From assembly GCF_029937855.1 (NCBI RefSeq), contig NZ_JAPYPC010000031.1:1-43426 (forward strand): 43,426 bases of DNA. The letters run 5' to 3'. The notes under the pieces are model-generated. The model was given only the letters and a program-made list of their open reading frames with translations. It was not told the origin of the DNA and did not search any database. Positions 24,115 through 33,213 of the stretch are shown piece after piece (the stretch's first letter is position 1; the number at the start of each line of letters is the position of its first letter). The DNA is from Christiangramia sp. GTDB taxonomy: Bacteria > Bacteroidota > Bacteroidia > Flavobacteriales > Flavobacteriaceae. The position numbers were made by a program, and so were the translations under genes.

Positions 24115-24714
24115 TTTATCATGCACCTTCGTATGCTCTCCATTATTCCAGTCGGTTAAAATATCGGTTGCTACCGCAGCACCGCTTCCGCTGGCAATAG
24201 CAAACTGACTGCGCCATCCGGCCAGTGTACCCGCTACATACAAACCAGGTCTCACTATATGATCCTCATTCTTTAGTTGAATTCTATTTTTAGCGGCTTT
24301 AGCCTTTTTATGCGGAATAAGGTACTCTTCAAGTCCATTGATATTAAACGGATTGTTATAGCCGACTGCTACCACGACTTTTTTAGAAGAGTATTCACTT
24401 TTATTGGTAATTACACGGTACCCGCCATCTATTTCAGTGACTTCTTTTACTTTTTCCTTCGTAATCTGTTGCATTTCCGGGTAGAGATCAGAAAGATGTT
24501 TCGCCCCTGCTTTTAAAACATCCAGTCCTTTTGTCCCGGGTAAAATTCCGAATACATTTTGGAGTAAGGCAGATTGTAGATGGGAAGATTTTTGATGCAG
24601 GATAATTCCCGCTTTTCTATTTTCAGCGTAAGGCTTATCAAGGGCAGAACCTATTACGAGTGCGCAGGAAAGGCCTGCAGCCCCACCACCAATGATTAAT
24701 ACATCAAAATCCAT
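24106..24714 (-). CDS. FAD-dependent oxidoreductase, short thioredoxin-reductase-like
   Basis: Starts with the dinucleotide-binding motif DVLIIGGGAAGLSCAL (residues 4-19) and ends with the FAD-binding GLYVAGTLAGWRSQFAIASGSGAAVATDI typical of thioredoxin-reductase-like enzymes. At 202 residues it is about 100 shorter than TrxB and lacks the CxxC redox motif and the separate NAD(P)H domain, so it is a reduced single-domain flavoprotein rather than a true thioredoxin reductase. It is the last of three minus-strand genes (MarC, 64-residue protein, this one). The substrate is unknown. Confidence 0.82.
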   Translation of the reverse strand: MDFDVLIIGGGAAGLSCALVIGSALDKPYAENRKAGIILHQKSSHLQSALLQNVFGILPGTKGLDVLKAGAKHLSDLYPEMQQITKEKVKEVTEIDGGYRVITNKSEYSSKKVVVAVGYNNPFNINGLEEYLIPHKKAKAAKNRIQLKNEDHIVRPGLYVAGTLAGWRSQFAIASGSGAAVATDILTDWNNGEHTKVHDKLS

Positions 24715-24716
24715 AT

Positions 24717-24911
24717 TTATTGGTGTTTTTTAGAAATGGTTCTGGAAACCAGTAGAATTACCATAAGCACAATCACACAAAGACTGGCAGCAATTACAAT
24801 CAACGCATTACCACTATCACCTTCCAGTACATTATCCAGGTCTAGAGACTGAACACTAATTCCAATAAAAGCGACAGCTAAAAAAATAATAGTATAAATA
24901 AAATATTTCAT
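24717..24911 (-). CDS. Small two-helix membrane protein, function unknown
   Basis: A 64-residue protein with two hydrophobic helices (YTIIFLAVAFIGISV, about 5-19; ALIVIAASLCVIVLMVILLV, about 36-55) separated by an acidic loop, ending in a basic tail. Its start overlaps the MarC stop by 4 bases (ATGA) and the next gene starts 2 bases after its stop, so the three are one operon. Family not recognised. Confidence 0.7.
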   Translation of the reverse strand: MKYFIYTIIFLAVAFIGISVQSLDLDNVLEGDSGNALIVIAASLCVIVLMVILLVSRTISKKHQ

Positions 24912-25489
24912 GAAAATAAATTCTGAATGTTCGTAGCGAAAAGCTTTACGGCGATTGCCAAAAGGATAACACCAAACACTTTTCGTATTACATTAATCCC
25001 CTGGCTTCCCAGAACCTTTTCAATCTTTCCGGAGGATTTTAAAACCAGGTACACAAATATAATATTGATAACGATAGCTACAATGATATTTACCGTTTCA
25101 TATTCAGCCTGTAAAGAAACCAAAGAAGTCATAGTACCGGCACCTGCTATCAATGGAAATGCAAGAGGAACCACTGAAGCGGTTTCCGGGGCATCATCCC
25201 TGTAAAGGCTTATTCCCAGAATCATTTCTAAAGCGAGAAAGAAAAGTATAAAAGAACCCGCCACCGCAAATGAATTTACATCTATACCTATAAGATTTAA
25301 AATCTCCTTTCCCAGAAAAAGAAAAACGATCATAATAATCCCCGCGACGATAGAAGCCTTTTCACTTTGAATGTGACCAACTTTTTTACGCAGATCAATG
25401 ATGATCGGGATATTCCCAATAATATCTATCACCGCAAAAAGAATCATCCCTGCAGTAAATATTTGCCTGAAATCTAATACTTTAAACAT
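24908..25489 (-). CDS. MarC-family integral membrane protein
   Basis: Inner-membrane protein with about six helices. It opens with FRQIFTAGMILFAVIDIIGNIPI, the typical MarC N terminus with the conserved asparagine-proline turn, and contains PLAFPLIAGAGTMTSLVSL, the second conserved loop. Length of about 193 residues is normal. The first in-frame codon is GTG at 25492 followed directly by ATG at 25489; ATG is chosen. A good -33/-7 promoter lies just upstream. MarC proteins have no settled function; the old link with antibiotic resistance in E. coli was not upheld. Confidence 0.9.
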   Translation of the reverse strand: MFKVLDFRQIFTAGMILFAVIDIIGNIPIIIDLRKKVGHIQSEKASIVAGIIMIVFLFLGKEILNLIGIDVNSFAVAGSFILFFLALEMILGISLYRDDAPETASVVPLAFPLIAGAGTMTSLVSLQAEYETVNIIVAIVINIIFVYLVLKSSGKIEKVLGSQGINVIRKVFGVILLAIAVKLFATNIQNLFS

Positions 25490-25514
25490 CACCAGTAATT
25501 TTCAAAATTGCGTG

Positions 25515-25544
25515 CAAAAGTACTTTAGATTATCTGATTGACAA
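25515..25544 (-). promoter_or_regulatory. Promoter of the marC operon
   Basis: On the minus strand TTG at 25544-25542, a 19-base spacer and TACTTTTG at 25522-25515 match the Bacteroidota TTG/TAnnTTTG promoter exactly. The predicted leader before ATG 25489 is about 18 bases. Confidence 0.65.
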
Positions 25545-25611
25545 TTCAAGTACCCTGTTAATTTTATATGAATTTTATCCTTCAAATTCTTCTTCGTAAA
25601 ACATAGAAAAT

Positions 25612-25619
25612 TATCTTTG
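25612..25619 (+). promoter_or_regulatory. -7 box of DUF3109 gene, near-leaderless
   Basis: TATCTTTG matches TAnnTTTG exactly and ends 4 bases before the ATG at 25624. Transcription would start at or next to the start codon. The -33 position reads TTC instead of TTG. Confidence 0.5.
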
Positions 25620-25623
25620 TCCC

Positions 25624-26199
25624 ATGTTTCAATTAGGCAAAACTTTAGTTTCTGAAGAGATCATTAAGAATGATTTTGTGTGTAATCTTTCATCCTGTAA
25701 AGGCGCCTGCTGTATAGATGGGGAAGCTGGCGCTCCCGTTGAGCCAGAAGAAAGAGCGATTATGGAAAAAATTTATCCTAAAGTAAAACCATATTTGCGT
25801 AAAGAAGGTATAGAAGCCATTGAAAAACAGGGCGTTTATATCACCAGGGAAAATGGTGAAATAGAGACTCCCTTAATAGATGATGCCGATTGTGCTTACG
25901 TAACTTTTGATGATAAAGGCACAGCGCTCTGCGGAATTGAAGAAGCATACAACCAGGGAGATATCGACTGGAAAAAACCGGTTTCCTGCCATCTGTATCC
26001 GGTTCGGGTTCAGGATTATTCTTCTTTTGCTGCTGTAAATTACCATCGCTGGGAAATTTGTGATGACGCCTGCAGCCTTGGAGCAGAATTACAGGTTCCT
26101 ATTTACAAATTCACCAAAGATGCCCTTATTCGGAAATTTGGTGAGGATTGGTATAATGAACTTGAAGAAGTTGCTAAAAATTTCACTGTTAACAAATAA
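25624..26199 (+). CDS. DUF3109-family cysteine-rich protein
   Basis: A 191-residue soluble protein with the DUF3109 cysteine pattern: Cys20, Cys25, Cys29 and Cys30 in FVCNLSSCKGACC, then DADCAYVTF, ALCGIEEAY, SCHLYPVRV and EICDDACSLG. The layout resembles YkgJ-type metal- or Fe-S-binding proteins, so metal binding is likely, but the family has no known activity. It is divergent from marC and probably monocistronic. Confidence 0.88.
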   Translation: MFQLGKTLVSEEIIKNDFVCNLSSCKGACCIDGEAGAPVEPEERAIMEKIYPKVKPYLRKEGIEAIEKQGVYITRENGEIETPLIDDADCAYVTFDDKGTALCGIEEAYNQGDIDWKKPVSCHLYPVRVQDYSSFAAVNYHRWEICDDACSLGAELQVPIYKFTKDALIRKFGEDWYNELEEVAKNFTVNK

Positions 26200-26778
26200 G
26201 GCAATAGATTAATTTTCAGTAATATATATTATATTTTTCGCTACTAATTCCCTATATTTAAATTCTTCAAATCCTGAAACCTACTGAAAAGATTTTTTTT
26301 TAAATCTTTCCCCCCCCGCGATTAAATACAAGTAAAAATTTTAGGTGTCAGATTTCTATCCTGGAAGTTGAATGTGGCATATTACCTAATTAAAAAAAAT
26401 TTTATTCCAATAATTTTATAGGTTGCCAACCAAAAAATTAGTTCTGTTTTCTAGAAAACCGGTAAAAATTTTACCGGTTTTCGTATTAAATAAAACTTCT
26501 AAAGAAAGGAATTTGAGTGTTTTTTTGGCTCGTTAATTTCTTTCATTTTAGATATTATATTTTTAAATTCATAAAATTATTAACAATTTATAATATGTTG
26601 TAATACAGTATTTTACACTTTACCTTTAACAAGACCCTATGAAAAACTTAGGTTTAAGCGTGTTGAAAACTTTGTTGAAAACGTTTAGCCAGAATTCTTT
26701 CATTATACGTCTCATTTTTAAATATTTGTTAAACACTTTTCAATAAAAACCAGCTGAAACCCAAATAACTAGAAAAAT
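26200..26778. other. Long AT-rich region upstream of nrdB
   Basis: These 579 bases hold no gene. They contain an eight-C run at about 26310-26317, a 14-bp-arm palindrome at 26454-26482, an imperfect dyad of the form ACAA...TTGT near 26582-26600, and the direct repeat TGTTGAAAAC at 26661-26670 and 26673-26682 (12-base period). The repeats and dyad may regulate the ribonucleotide reductase operon. Confidence 0.45.
26454..26482. terminator. Palindromic terminator-like hairpin
   Basis: GAAAACCGGTAAAA and TTTTACCGGTTTTC are perfect 14-bp arms around a single central A. The ACCGG core with flanking A and T runs suits bidirectional termination. It is 255 bases after the DUF3109 stop and 296 before nrdB. 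Confidence 0.6.
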
Positions 26779-27756
26779 ATGGCCCAAACAGAACCCATTT
26801 TACAGGAAAATAAAGATCGTTTTGTGATCTTTCCAATTAAACATCATGACATTTGGGACTGGTATAAAAAAATGGAAGCTTGTTTTTGGACCGCAGAAGA
26901 AATAGATCTTCATCAGGATCTTACAGATTGGAATGACAAGCTAAATGCCGATGAACGCTATTTCTTAAAACATATATTGGCATTTTTTGCTGCATCAGAC
27001 GGGATTGTAAACGAAAATCTTGCTGAAAACTTTGTAAATGAAGTTCAGTATTCGGAAGCCAAATTTTTCTACGGATTTCAGATCATGATGGAAAACATCC
27101 ATTCTGAGACTTATTCTTTACTAATTGATACTTATGTAAAAAATGAAAAGGAAAAAGATCAGTTGTTTAAAGCTATAGAAGTGTTTCCTGCCATCAAGAA
27201 AAAAGCAGACTGGGCATTGAAGTGGATCGAATCTGATTCATTCGCTGAAAGATTAATTGCGTTTGCAGCGGTAGAAGGAATTTTCTTTTCAGGAGCCTTT
27301 TGTTCTATATTTTGGCTGAAAAAACGTGGATTAATGCCGGGTCTAACCTTCTCTAATGAATTAATCTCCAGGGACGAGGGGATGCACTGTGACTTTGCAG
27401 TACATCTTCATAACCACCACCTGGTGAACAAAGTGCCTAAAGAAAAAATACGCGAGATCATTATTGATGCTTTAAATATAGAACGTGAGTTTGTAACTGA
27501 ATCACTTCCGGTAAGCCTTATAGGAATGAATGCCAAGTTGATGACTCAATACCTTGAGTTTGTAACCGATAGGCTACTGGTAGAGCTGGAATGTGAAAAA
27601 GAGTACAATGTGTCTAATCCATTCGACTTTATGGATATGATCAACCTGCAGGGTAAAACCAATTTCTTCGAAAAACGCGTTAGCGAATACCAGAAAGCAG
27701 GCGTTATGAACAAAGACAAAGAATCAGATGAAATCAGTTTTGATGCTGATTTCTAA
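26779..27756 (+). CDS. nrdB: Ribonucleoside-diphosphate reductase, beta subunit (class Ia)
   Basis: Holds the di-iron tyrosyl radical of aerobic ribonucleotide reductase. All expected residues are present: iron ligands Asp74 (AASDG), Glu105 and His108 (MENIHSE), Glu166 (AVEGIF), Glu200 and His203 (RDEGMHC), and radical Tyr112. The sequence is close to the eukaryotic R2 pattern ([19 protein letters not shown]). At 325 residues it is family-typical. It precedes nrdA by 154 bases, an inverse of the E. coli order. A 579-base upstream region suggests complex control. Confidence 0.96.
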   Translation: MAQTEPILQENKDRFVIFPIKHHDIWDWYKKMEACFWTAEEIDLHQDLTDWNDKLNADERYFLKHILAFFAASDGIVNENLAENFVNEVQYSEAKFFYGFQIMMENIHSETYSLLIDTYVKNEKEKDQLFKAIEVFPAIKKKADWALKWIESDSFAERLIAFAAVEGIFFSGAFCSIFWLKKRGLMPGLTFSNELISRDEGMHCDFAVHLHNHHLVNKVPKEKIREIIIDALNIEREFVTESLPVSLIGMNAKLMTQYLEFVTDRLLVELECEKEYNVSNPFDFMDMINLQGKTNFFEKRVSEYQKAGVMNKDKESDEISFDADF

Positions 27757-27765
27757 AGAGCAACT

Positions 27766-27789
27766 GCGCTGCGTCCCCCAACGTAGCGC
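27766..27789 (+). other. GC-rich hairpin in the nrdB-nrdA spacer
   Basis: GCGCTGCGT at 27766-27774 pairs with ACGTAGCGC at 27781-27789 (9 bp, one G.U) across the loop CCCCCA. No T-tract follows. A second GC stem, CCGGT at 27834-27838 with ACCGG at 27846-27850, lies downstream. They may protect mRNA or set the NrdB:NrdA ratio. Confidence 0.5.
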
Positions 27790-27910
27790 CGGTTGAGCTT
27801 TAATATTTTCACCCGAAATTTTAATTTAATAATCCGGTTATAACCACCGGCCTGGGATGCTAATGCTTTTTCCCAAGAGGTTTCAGCATCACTAACTAAA
27901 ACTGTAGCGT

Positions 27911-30370
27911 ATGTACGTAGTAAAAAGAGACGGCAGGAGAGAACCCGTCATGTTCGACAAAATTACAGCAAGAGTTAAAAAACTTTGCTATGGCCTGAAT
28001 GAACTTGTAGATCCCGTAAAAGTAGCCATGAGGGTAATCGAAGGCCTTTATGACAATGTTACCACCAGTGAGCTTGATAACCTTGCAGCAGAAATTGCAG
28101 CGACCATGACTACTGCACATCCAGATTACGCTAAGCTTGCAGCAAGAATTTCAGTTTCCAACCTTCATAAGAATACTAAAAAGACATTCTCTGAGGTAAT
28201 GACAGATTTATATGAGTATGTAAATCCCAGAACAGACGAAAAGGCTCCGTTGCTTTCAGATGAAGTTTACCAGGTAATCATGGACAATAAGGAGAAACTG
28301 GATTCTACTATTATCTATAACCGTGATTTTGGCTATGATTATTTCGGATTTAAAACGCTGGAAAGATCTTATCTTTTGAAATTAAACGGGAAAATTGCAG
28401 AACGCCCACAGCATATGTTGATGCGCGTTTCTATTGGCATACATATAAATGATTTAGACGCTGCTATAGAGACTTATGAGCTGATGTCTAAAAGATATTT
28501 TACACACGCTACACCTACTTTATTCAATTCTGGCACCCCAAAACCACAAATGTCTTCATGCTTTCTTTTAACCATGAAAGACGACAGTATTGATGGGATT
28601 TACGATACGCTAAAACAAACCGCAAAGATCTCCCAGTCGGCCGGAGGTATCGGTTTATCTATTCATAATGTTCGTGCAACCGGATCTTATATTTCGGGAA
28701 CAAACGGTACTTCTAATGGAATTGTACCTATGCTTCGTGTTTTCAACGATACCGCCCGATATGTGGACCAGGGAGGCGGAAAAAGAAAAGGATCATTCGC
28801 GATGTATGTGGAACCATGGCATGCAGATATCATGGATTTCCTGGATTTGAAAAAGAACCACGGAAAAGAAGAAATGCGCGCTCGCGACCTGTTTTACGCC
28901 ATGTGGATGCCAGATCTATTTATGAAAAGAGTGGAGCAGAATGCACAATGGACCTTAATGTGTCCTCATGAGTGCCCAGGCCTTTTTGACACCTACGGCG
29001 AAGATTTTGAAAAGCTATATGAAAAGTATGAAGAGGAAGGTAAAGGCCGAAAAACCATAAAAGCACGGGAGCTTTGGGAAAAAATTATGGAATCCCAAAT
29101 TGAAACAGGAACTCCCTATATGCTCTATAAAGATGCGGCTAACAGGAAATCTAATCAAAAGAATCTGGGAACCATCCGTTCTTCAAATCTTTGTACTGAA
29201 ATTCTTGAATATACGAGTCCAGATGAAGTTGCAGTTTGTAACCTGGCTTCGATCGCACTTCCAATGTTCATCAAAGGAAACGAATTTGATCATAAAGAAC
29301 TTTTTAAGATCACCAAACGTGTCATAAAAAACCTGAACACGGTAATCGATAGAAATTACTATCCGGTTAAAGAAGCTGAAAATTCTAATATGCGTCATCG
29401 CCCTGTAGGATTAGGTGTGCAGGGGCTTGCCGATACTTTCATTAAATTACGCATGCCATTTACTTCAGATGAAGCTAAAAAGTTAAATCAGGAAATCTTC
29501 GAAACCCTATATTTTGGTGCCGTTACGGCTTCAATGGAACTGGCTAAAGAAGAAGGTCCTTATTCCACATTTAAAGGTTCACCAATTAGTGAAGGTGAAT
29601 TTCAGTATAACCTCTGGGGAATTAAAGATGAAGATCTCAGCGGGAGATGGGATTGGTCAAATTTACGCAAGCAAGTGATCAAGAATGGTGTTAGAAACTC
29701 ACTGCTTCTTGCGCCTATGCCCACAGCTTCCACTTCACAGATATTAGGAAACAATGAGGCATTTGAGCCCTATACGTCAAATATTTACACCAGAAGGGTG
29801 CTTTCCGGAGAATTCATTGTAGTGAACAAGCATTTACTGGAAGACCTGGTTGCCCGGGATCTTTGGACAGACGATGTGAAGAATGCCATAATGCGTAACA
29901 ACGGTTCTGTTCAGGATATTGATATTATTCCTGATGATCTTAAAGAACTTTACAAAACGGTTTGGGAGATGAGCATGAAGGATATTATTGATATGTCCAG
30001 GCATCGTGGCTACTTTATAGACCAGTCACAATCCCTTAACCTGTTCATGGAAAATGCCAATTACAGCAAATTAACTTCCATGCATTTCTACGCCTGGAAA
30101 AGCGGACTGAAAACAGGCATGTATTATCTTAGAACAAAATCTGCGGTGGATGCCATTAAATTCACCCTGGAAAAAGAGAAGAAAAAAGAGCCTGTCGCGG
30201 TAACATCTGAAGCACCTAAAAAAGCTGCCGAGAAATTAAAAGCAAAAGCTGAACCGGTAATATCAAAACAATCTGAACAGGAAGGTGCGCTGTCTCCAGA
30301 AGAATTAAGAGCGATCATTGCTCAATCTAAAGAAGGCGAAGGCGATGACTGCCTGATGTGCGGATCTTAA
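27911..30370 (+). CDS. nrdA: Ribonucleoside-diphosphate reductase, alpha subunit (class Ia)
   Basis: Reduces ribonucleoside diphosphates to deoxy forms with NrdB. An N-terminal ATP-cone (about 1-90, [17 protein letters not shown]) is the allosteric activity site. Active-site residues are present: Cys217 and Cys443 as the redox pair, Cys428 as the thiyl radical and Glu430 in NLCTE, Tyr738-Tyr739 in GMYYLR for radical transfer, and the C-terminal CLMC (Cys814, Cys817) that is re-reduced by thioredoxin. At 819 residues it is full length. A lysine- and alanine-rich stretch at about 755-785 is the flexible tail. Confidence 0.97.
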   Translation: MYVVKRDGRREPVMFDKITARVKKLCYGLNELVDPVKVAMRVIEGLYDNVTTSELDNLAAEIAATMTTAHPDYAKLAARISVSNLHKNTKKTFSEVMTDLYEYVNPRTDEKAPLLSDEVYQVIMDNKEKLDSTIIYNRDFGYDYFGFKTLERSYLLKLNGKIAERPQHMLMRVSIGIHINDLDAAIETYELMSKRYFTHATPTLFNSGTPKPQMSSCFLLTMKDDSIDGIYDTLKQTAKISQSAGGIGLSIHNVRATGSYISGTNGTSNGIVPMLRVFNDTARYVDQGGGKRKGSFAMYVEPWHADIMDFLDLKKNHGKEEMRARDLFYAMWMPDLFMKRVEQNAQWTLMCPHECPGLFDTYGEDFEKLYEKYEEEGKGRKTIKARELWEKIMESQIETGTPYMLYKDAANRKSNQKNLGTIRSSNLCTEILEYTSPDEVAVCNLASIALPMFIKGNEFDHKELFKITKRVIKNLNTVIDRNYYPVKEAENSNMRHRPVGLGVQGLADTFIKLRMPFTSDEAKKLNQEIFETLYFGAVTASMELAKEEGPYSTFKGSPISEGEFQYNLWGIKDEDLSGRWDWSNLRKQVIKNGVRNSLLLAPMPTASTSQILGNNEAFEPYTSNIYTRRVLSGEFIVVNKHLLEDLVARDLWTDDVKNAIMRNNGSVQDIDIIPDDLKELYKTVWEMSMKDIIDMSRHRGYFIDQSQSLNLFMENANYSKLTSMHFYAWKSGLKTGMYYLRTKSAVDAIKFTLEKEKKKEPVAVTSEAPKKAAEKLKAKAEPVISKQSEQEGALSPEELRAIIAQSKEGEGDDCLMCGS

Positions 30371-30399
30371 AAATTTGGCTAATTCAAATTTGAATTAAG

Positions 30400-30432
30400 A
30401 AGAGGGAGGTAAGTTTTTGCCTCTCTTTTTTT
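30400..30432 (+). terminator. Terminator after nrdA
   Basis: AGAGGGAGG pairs with GCCTCTCT with a small bulge, followed by seven T residues. A 16-bp perfect palindrome, AATTCAAATTTGAATT, lies just before it at 30381-30396. Confidence 0.7.
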
Positions 30433-30564
30433 ATTTCTACTGGCATTAAGATTCTGAATAAAATACCCGGATCCCTTCCGCAAAATTTTTAAACGAAGCT
30501 TTTTTAATTATTTTTAGCCCACTGAAATCTACCGATTATTAATTAGTGACAACTATCATTAAAA

Positions 30565-31911
30565 ATGAACTGGGAACAACTCTTATCTTTAAAGCGATTT
30601 GGAGACACACATAAAAGACTTAGAAAAGAACAGGATGAAACCAGACTTGGTTTTGAAGTAGATTATGACCGGATAATTTTCTCATCTGCATTTAGGAGCC
30701 TTCAGGATAAAACACAGGTGATCCCGCTTTCCAAAACAGATTTTGTCCATACCAGATTAACTCACAGTCTAGAAGTTTCAGTAGTAGGTCGCTCCCTGGG
30801 CAGGCTAACCGGGCAAAAGTTATTGGAAAAACATCCACATTTACGAGACACCTACGGCTATCAAATGAATGATTTCGGAGCCATCGTTGCTGCAGCTGCC
30901 TTATCCCATGACATTGGAAATCCCCCCTTTGGCCATTCCGGAGAAAAAGCCATAGGCGAATATTTTAGTCATGGAAACGGAAAACGGTTCAAAGATCGCC
31001 TTTCAGAAAAAGAATATCAGGATCTTATCAAATTTGAAGGTAATGCCAATGGTTTCAGGATCCTTACAGAAAACAGGCCGGGAATTGAAGGAGGCCTTAG
31101 ATTGTCTTATGCCACCTTGGGTGCATTTACCAAATACCCAAAAGAATCCCTTCCACATAAACCTTCTAAGAACATTGAAGATAAAAAATTCGGTTTTTTC
31201 CAAAGTGAGCGTAAAACTTTTGAAGAAGTTGCTGAAGAATTAGGTCTTAAGACCACAAGAGAAGGAAACAATATTGGTTATACCCGCCATCCATTAGCTT
31301 TTCTTGTAGAAGCGGCAGACGATATTTGCTATACCATTATCGATTTTGAAGACGGTATCAACCTGGGATTGATCGATGAAGATTATGCATTGGAATATCT
31401 TATTAAACTGGTAAAAAATAACATCAACACAGGGAAATATAACCAGTTAAAAAACACGGCAGACAGGCTTGCTTATTTACGCGCATTGGCTATAAATACT
31501 CTTATAACGGAAGCTGCCGAAATTTTTCTTCAAAATGAAGATTCGATTCTAGAAGGTGAATTTCACGAATCTCTTTTTGACAAGAGCAGTTATGAAGCAC
31601 AGATCAAAGATATTATCAAAATAAGCGTAGAGAAAATTTATCAGAGTGAAGAGGTGATAAGCAAAGAGATTGCCGGCTATAGAATGCTTTCTTATTTGCT
31701 GGATATTTATACCAAAGCAATACTTCCGGAAGGGAATGATGAAGATTCTAATTTTACAAGGCTCGTCCTAAAATCAATTCCCCAATTAAATTATCTTGGA
31801 GAAGAACATTCAGTGTATCAAAAATTAATAGGAATTTGTTCTTACACCGCTTCCCTTACCGATGGCATGACCGTGGCTTCTTTTAAAAAATTTCAGGGAT
31901 TAAATGCCTGA
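30565..31911 (+). CDS. dgt: Deoxyguanosinetriphosphate triphosphohydrolase
   Basis: Hydrolyses dGTP, and probably other dNTPs, to deoxynucleoside and triphosphate, tuning the pool made by the upstream reductase. HD-domain residues are present: His62 and His67 in HTRLTHSLEVS, then His115-Asp116 in SHDIGNPPFGHSGE. FRSLQDKTQVIPL at the start is a dGTPase signature. At 448 residues it is typical of the long dGTPase type. It follows nrdA after a terminator, with its own likely promoter. Confidence 0.93.
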   Translation: MNWEQLLSLKRFGDTHKRLRKEQDETRLGFEVDYDRIIFSSAFRSLQDKTQVIPLSKTDFVHTRLTHSLEVSVVGRSLGRLTGQKLLEKHPHLRDTYGYQMNDFGAIVAAAALSHDIGNPPFGHSGEKAIGEYFSHGNGKRFKDRLSEKEYQDLIKFEGNANGFRILTENRPGIEGGLRLSYATLGAFTKYPKESLPHKPSKNIEDKKFGFFQSERKTFEEVAEELGLKTTREGNNIGYTRHPLAFLVEAADDICYTIIDFEDGINLGLIDEDYALEYLIKLVKNNINTGKYNQLKNTADRLAYLRALAINTLITEAAEIFLQNEDSILEGEFHESLFDKSSYEAQIKDIIKISVEKIYQSEEVISKEIAGYRMLSYLLDIYTKAILPEGNDEDSNFTRLVLKSIPQLNYLGEEHSVYQKLIGICSYTASLTDGMTVASFKKFQGLNA

Positions 31912-32020
31912 ATTTAAGAATTTTAATTATTAGCTTCCATATTAATTAGATATTATTATATTTCAGCGGTATTCACAATATTGGTGTTTCAAATCCCAGC
32001 CTGCCACCCAAAATATTTAC

Positions 32021-33154
32021 ATGAAAAAAATTACGCAAATTCTTAAAAATAATCATCAACAGATTATTGAGACCTGGGAAAAGGAAGTTTTACAAAATGT
32101 AGTTGCATCGAGATACACTAATAAAATTGCTCTTTACGATCATATTCCCAATATTCTTGATGATATTATAGATATTACCGAAAGACATGAAACAATAGAA
32201 TGGGATACCGAAGATTATAAAATCGCCAGGATTGAAGAAAATAGTCTGGAACATGGTAGGCACAGAGCTTCTTCAGTCAATTTTACGGCAGACCAGATCC
32301 TTCGCGAATACATAATATTCCATAATGTAATTTTACAAATATTAAACGAGCATAATTACCAGGATGTTGCGATCTTCCATTTGCTTAAATGCTGTATAGA
32401 TAAAGCTGTACTTAAATCTATACAGTCTTTTACTGAATCTATTCAGGAAATGCAGAATAAACTCATCGGGACCCTTGCGCACGATATTAGGAACCCATTA
32501 TCTGCAGCACGCCTGGGAGTAGAAATGTTAGACCTTGACACCAGCCCCGAACGTATTCAAAAAGTCAAGAAAATGACAATGAACAGCGTGGATAAAGCCT
32601 TGAATATGGTAGAAGGCCTGTTGGATTCAATCTCCATAAAAGCTGGTGAAGGAATGATGTTGAGTTTTTCTAAACTAAATTTATATAAGGAAATCAAAAC
32701 AATATTTGAAGAAGCTCAGGTAATTTATTCCGAAAATATAACTTTTGAATGTGAGGATGAGGATCTGGACGGAATTTATGATCCCATTGCCATAAGACGG
32801 CTTTTAGAAAACCTTCTTACTAATGCAGTTAAATATGGAGAATCTGGAAGACCTATAAGATTAAAGGTTACTAAAGAGAATGACCAAAATTTAAACCTGT
32901 CTTTACATAATCACGGCGCCCCTATTCCTGAAGAAAAACAAAAGGAAATTTTTGAATTTTTAGATCATAATAAAGATGGCAATCGCAAAGATCTTAAAAG
33001 TTGGGGAATTGGCCTTACGCTGGTAAAAATGGTTGCTAATGCCCATGGTGGCAAGGTTTCTCTTAAAAGTGAAGAAGGTTTTGGAACTGAATTTACTGTC
33101 ACTATTTCCCGTACTATTAACGAACCCGGAAAACAACGTACAAAGCTTAAATAA
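32021..33154 (+). CDS. Cytoplasmic sensor histidine kinase with RsbRD-like N terminus
   Basis: A 377-residue kinase without membrane helices. The N-terminal helical part (about 1-140, WEKEVLQNVV, then EEHGRHRA-type segment and DQILREYIIFHN) resembles RsbRD-type sensor domains. The dimerisation helix has His154 in LAHDIRNPLSAA, and the ATPase domain has N box NLLTNAVKYGE and G2 GIGLTLVKMVANAHGG. No response regulator is adjacent, so it is an orphan kinase. The signal is unknown. Confidence 0.88.
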   Translation: MKKITQILKNNHQQIIETWEKEVLQNVVASRYTNKIALYDHIPNILDDIIDITERHETIEWDTEDYKIARIEENSLEHGRHRASSVNFTADQILREYIIFHNVILQILNEHNYQDVAIFHLLKCCIDKAVLKSIQSFTESIQEMQNKLIGTLAHDIRNPLSAARLGVEMLDLDTSPERIQKVKKMTMNSVDKALNMVEGLLDSISIKAGEGMMLSFSKLNLYKEIKTIFEEAQVIYSENITFECEDEDLDGIYDPIAIRRLLENLLTNAVKYGESGRPIRLKVTKENDQNLNLSLHNHGAPIPEEKQKEIFEFLDHNKDGNRKDLKSWGIGLTLVKMVANAHGGKVSLKSEEGFGTEFTVTISRTINEPGKQRTKLK

Positions 33155-33213
33155 TTTCTTGAAACCGACGATCTATCCCCGACGCAGAGCCCTCGGAATT
33201 TAAAAGATTAAAA

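Noticed and set aside
24106-24714. Thioredoxin reductase (trxB)
   Set aside because: It lacks the CxxC motif and the NADPH domain and is about 100 residues too short.
26580-26605. NrdR box upstream of nrdB
   Set aside because: The dyad matches the NrdR consensus poorly and only one copy is visible, so it is reported only as an unspecified dyad.
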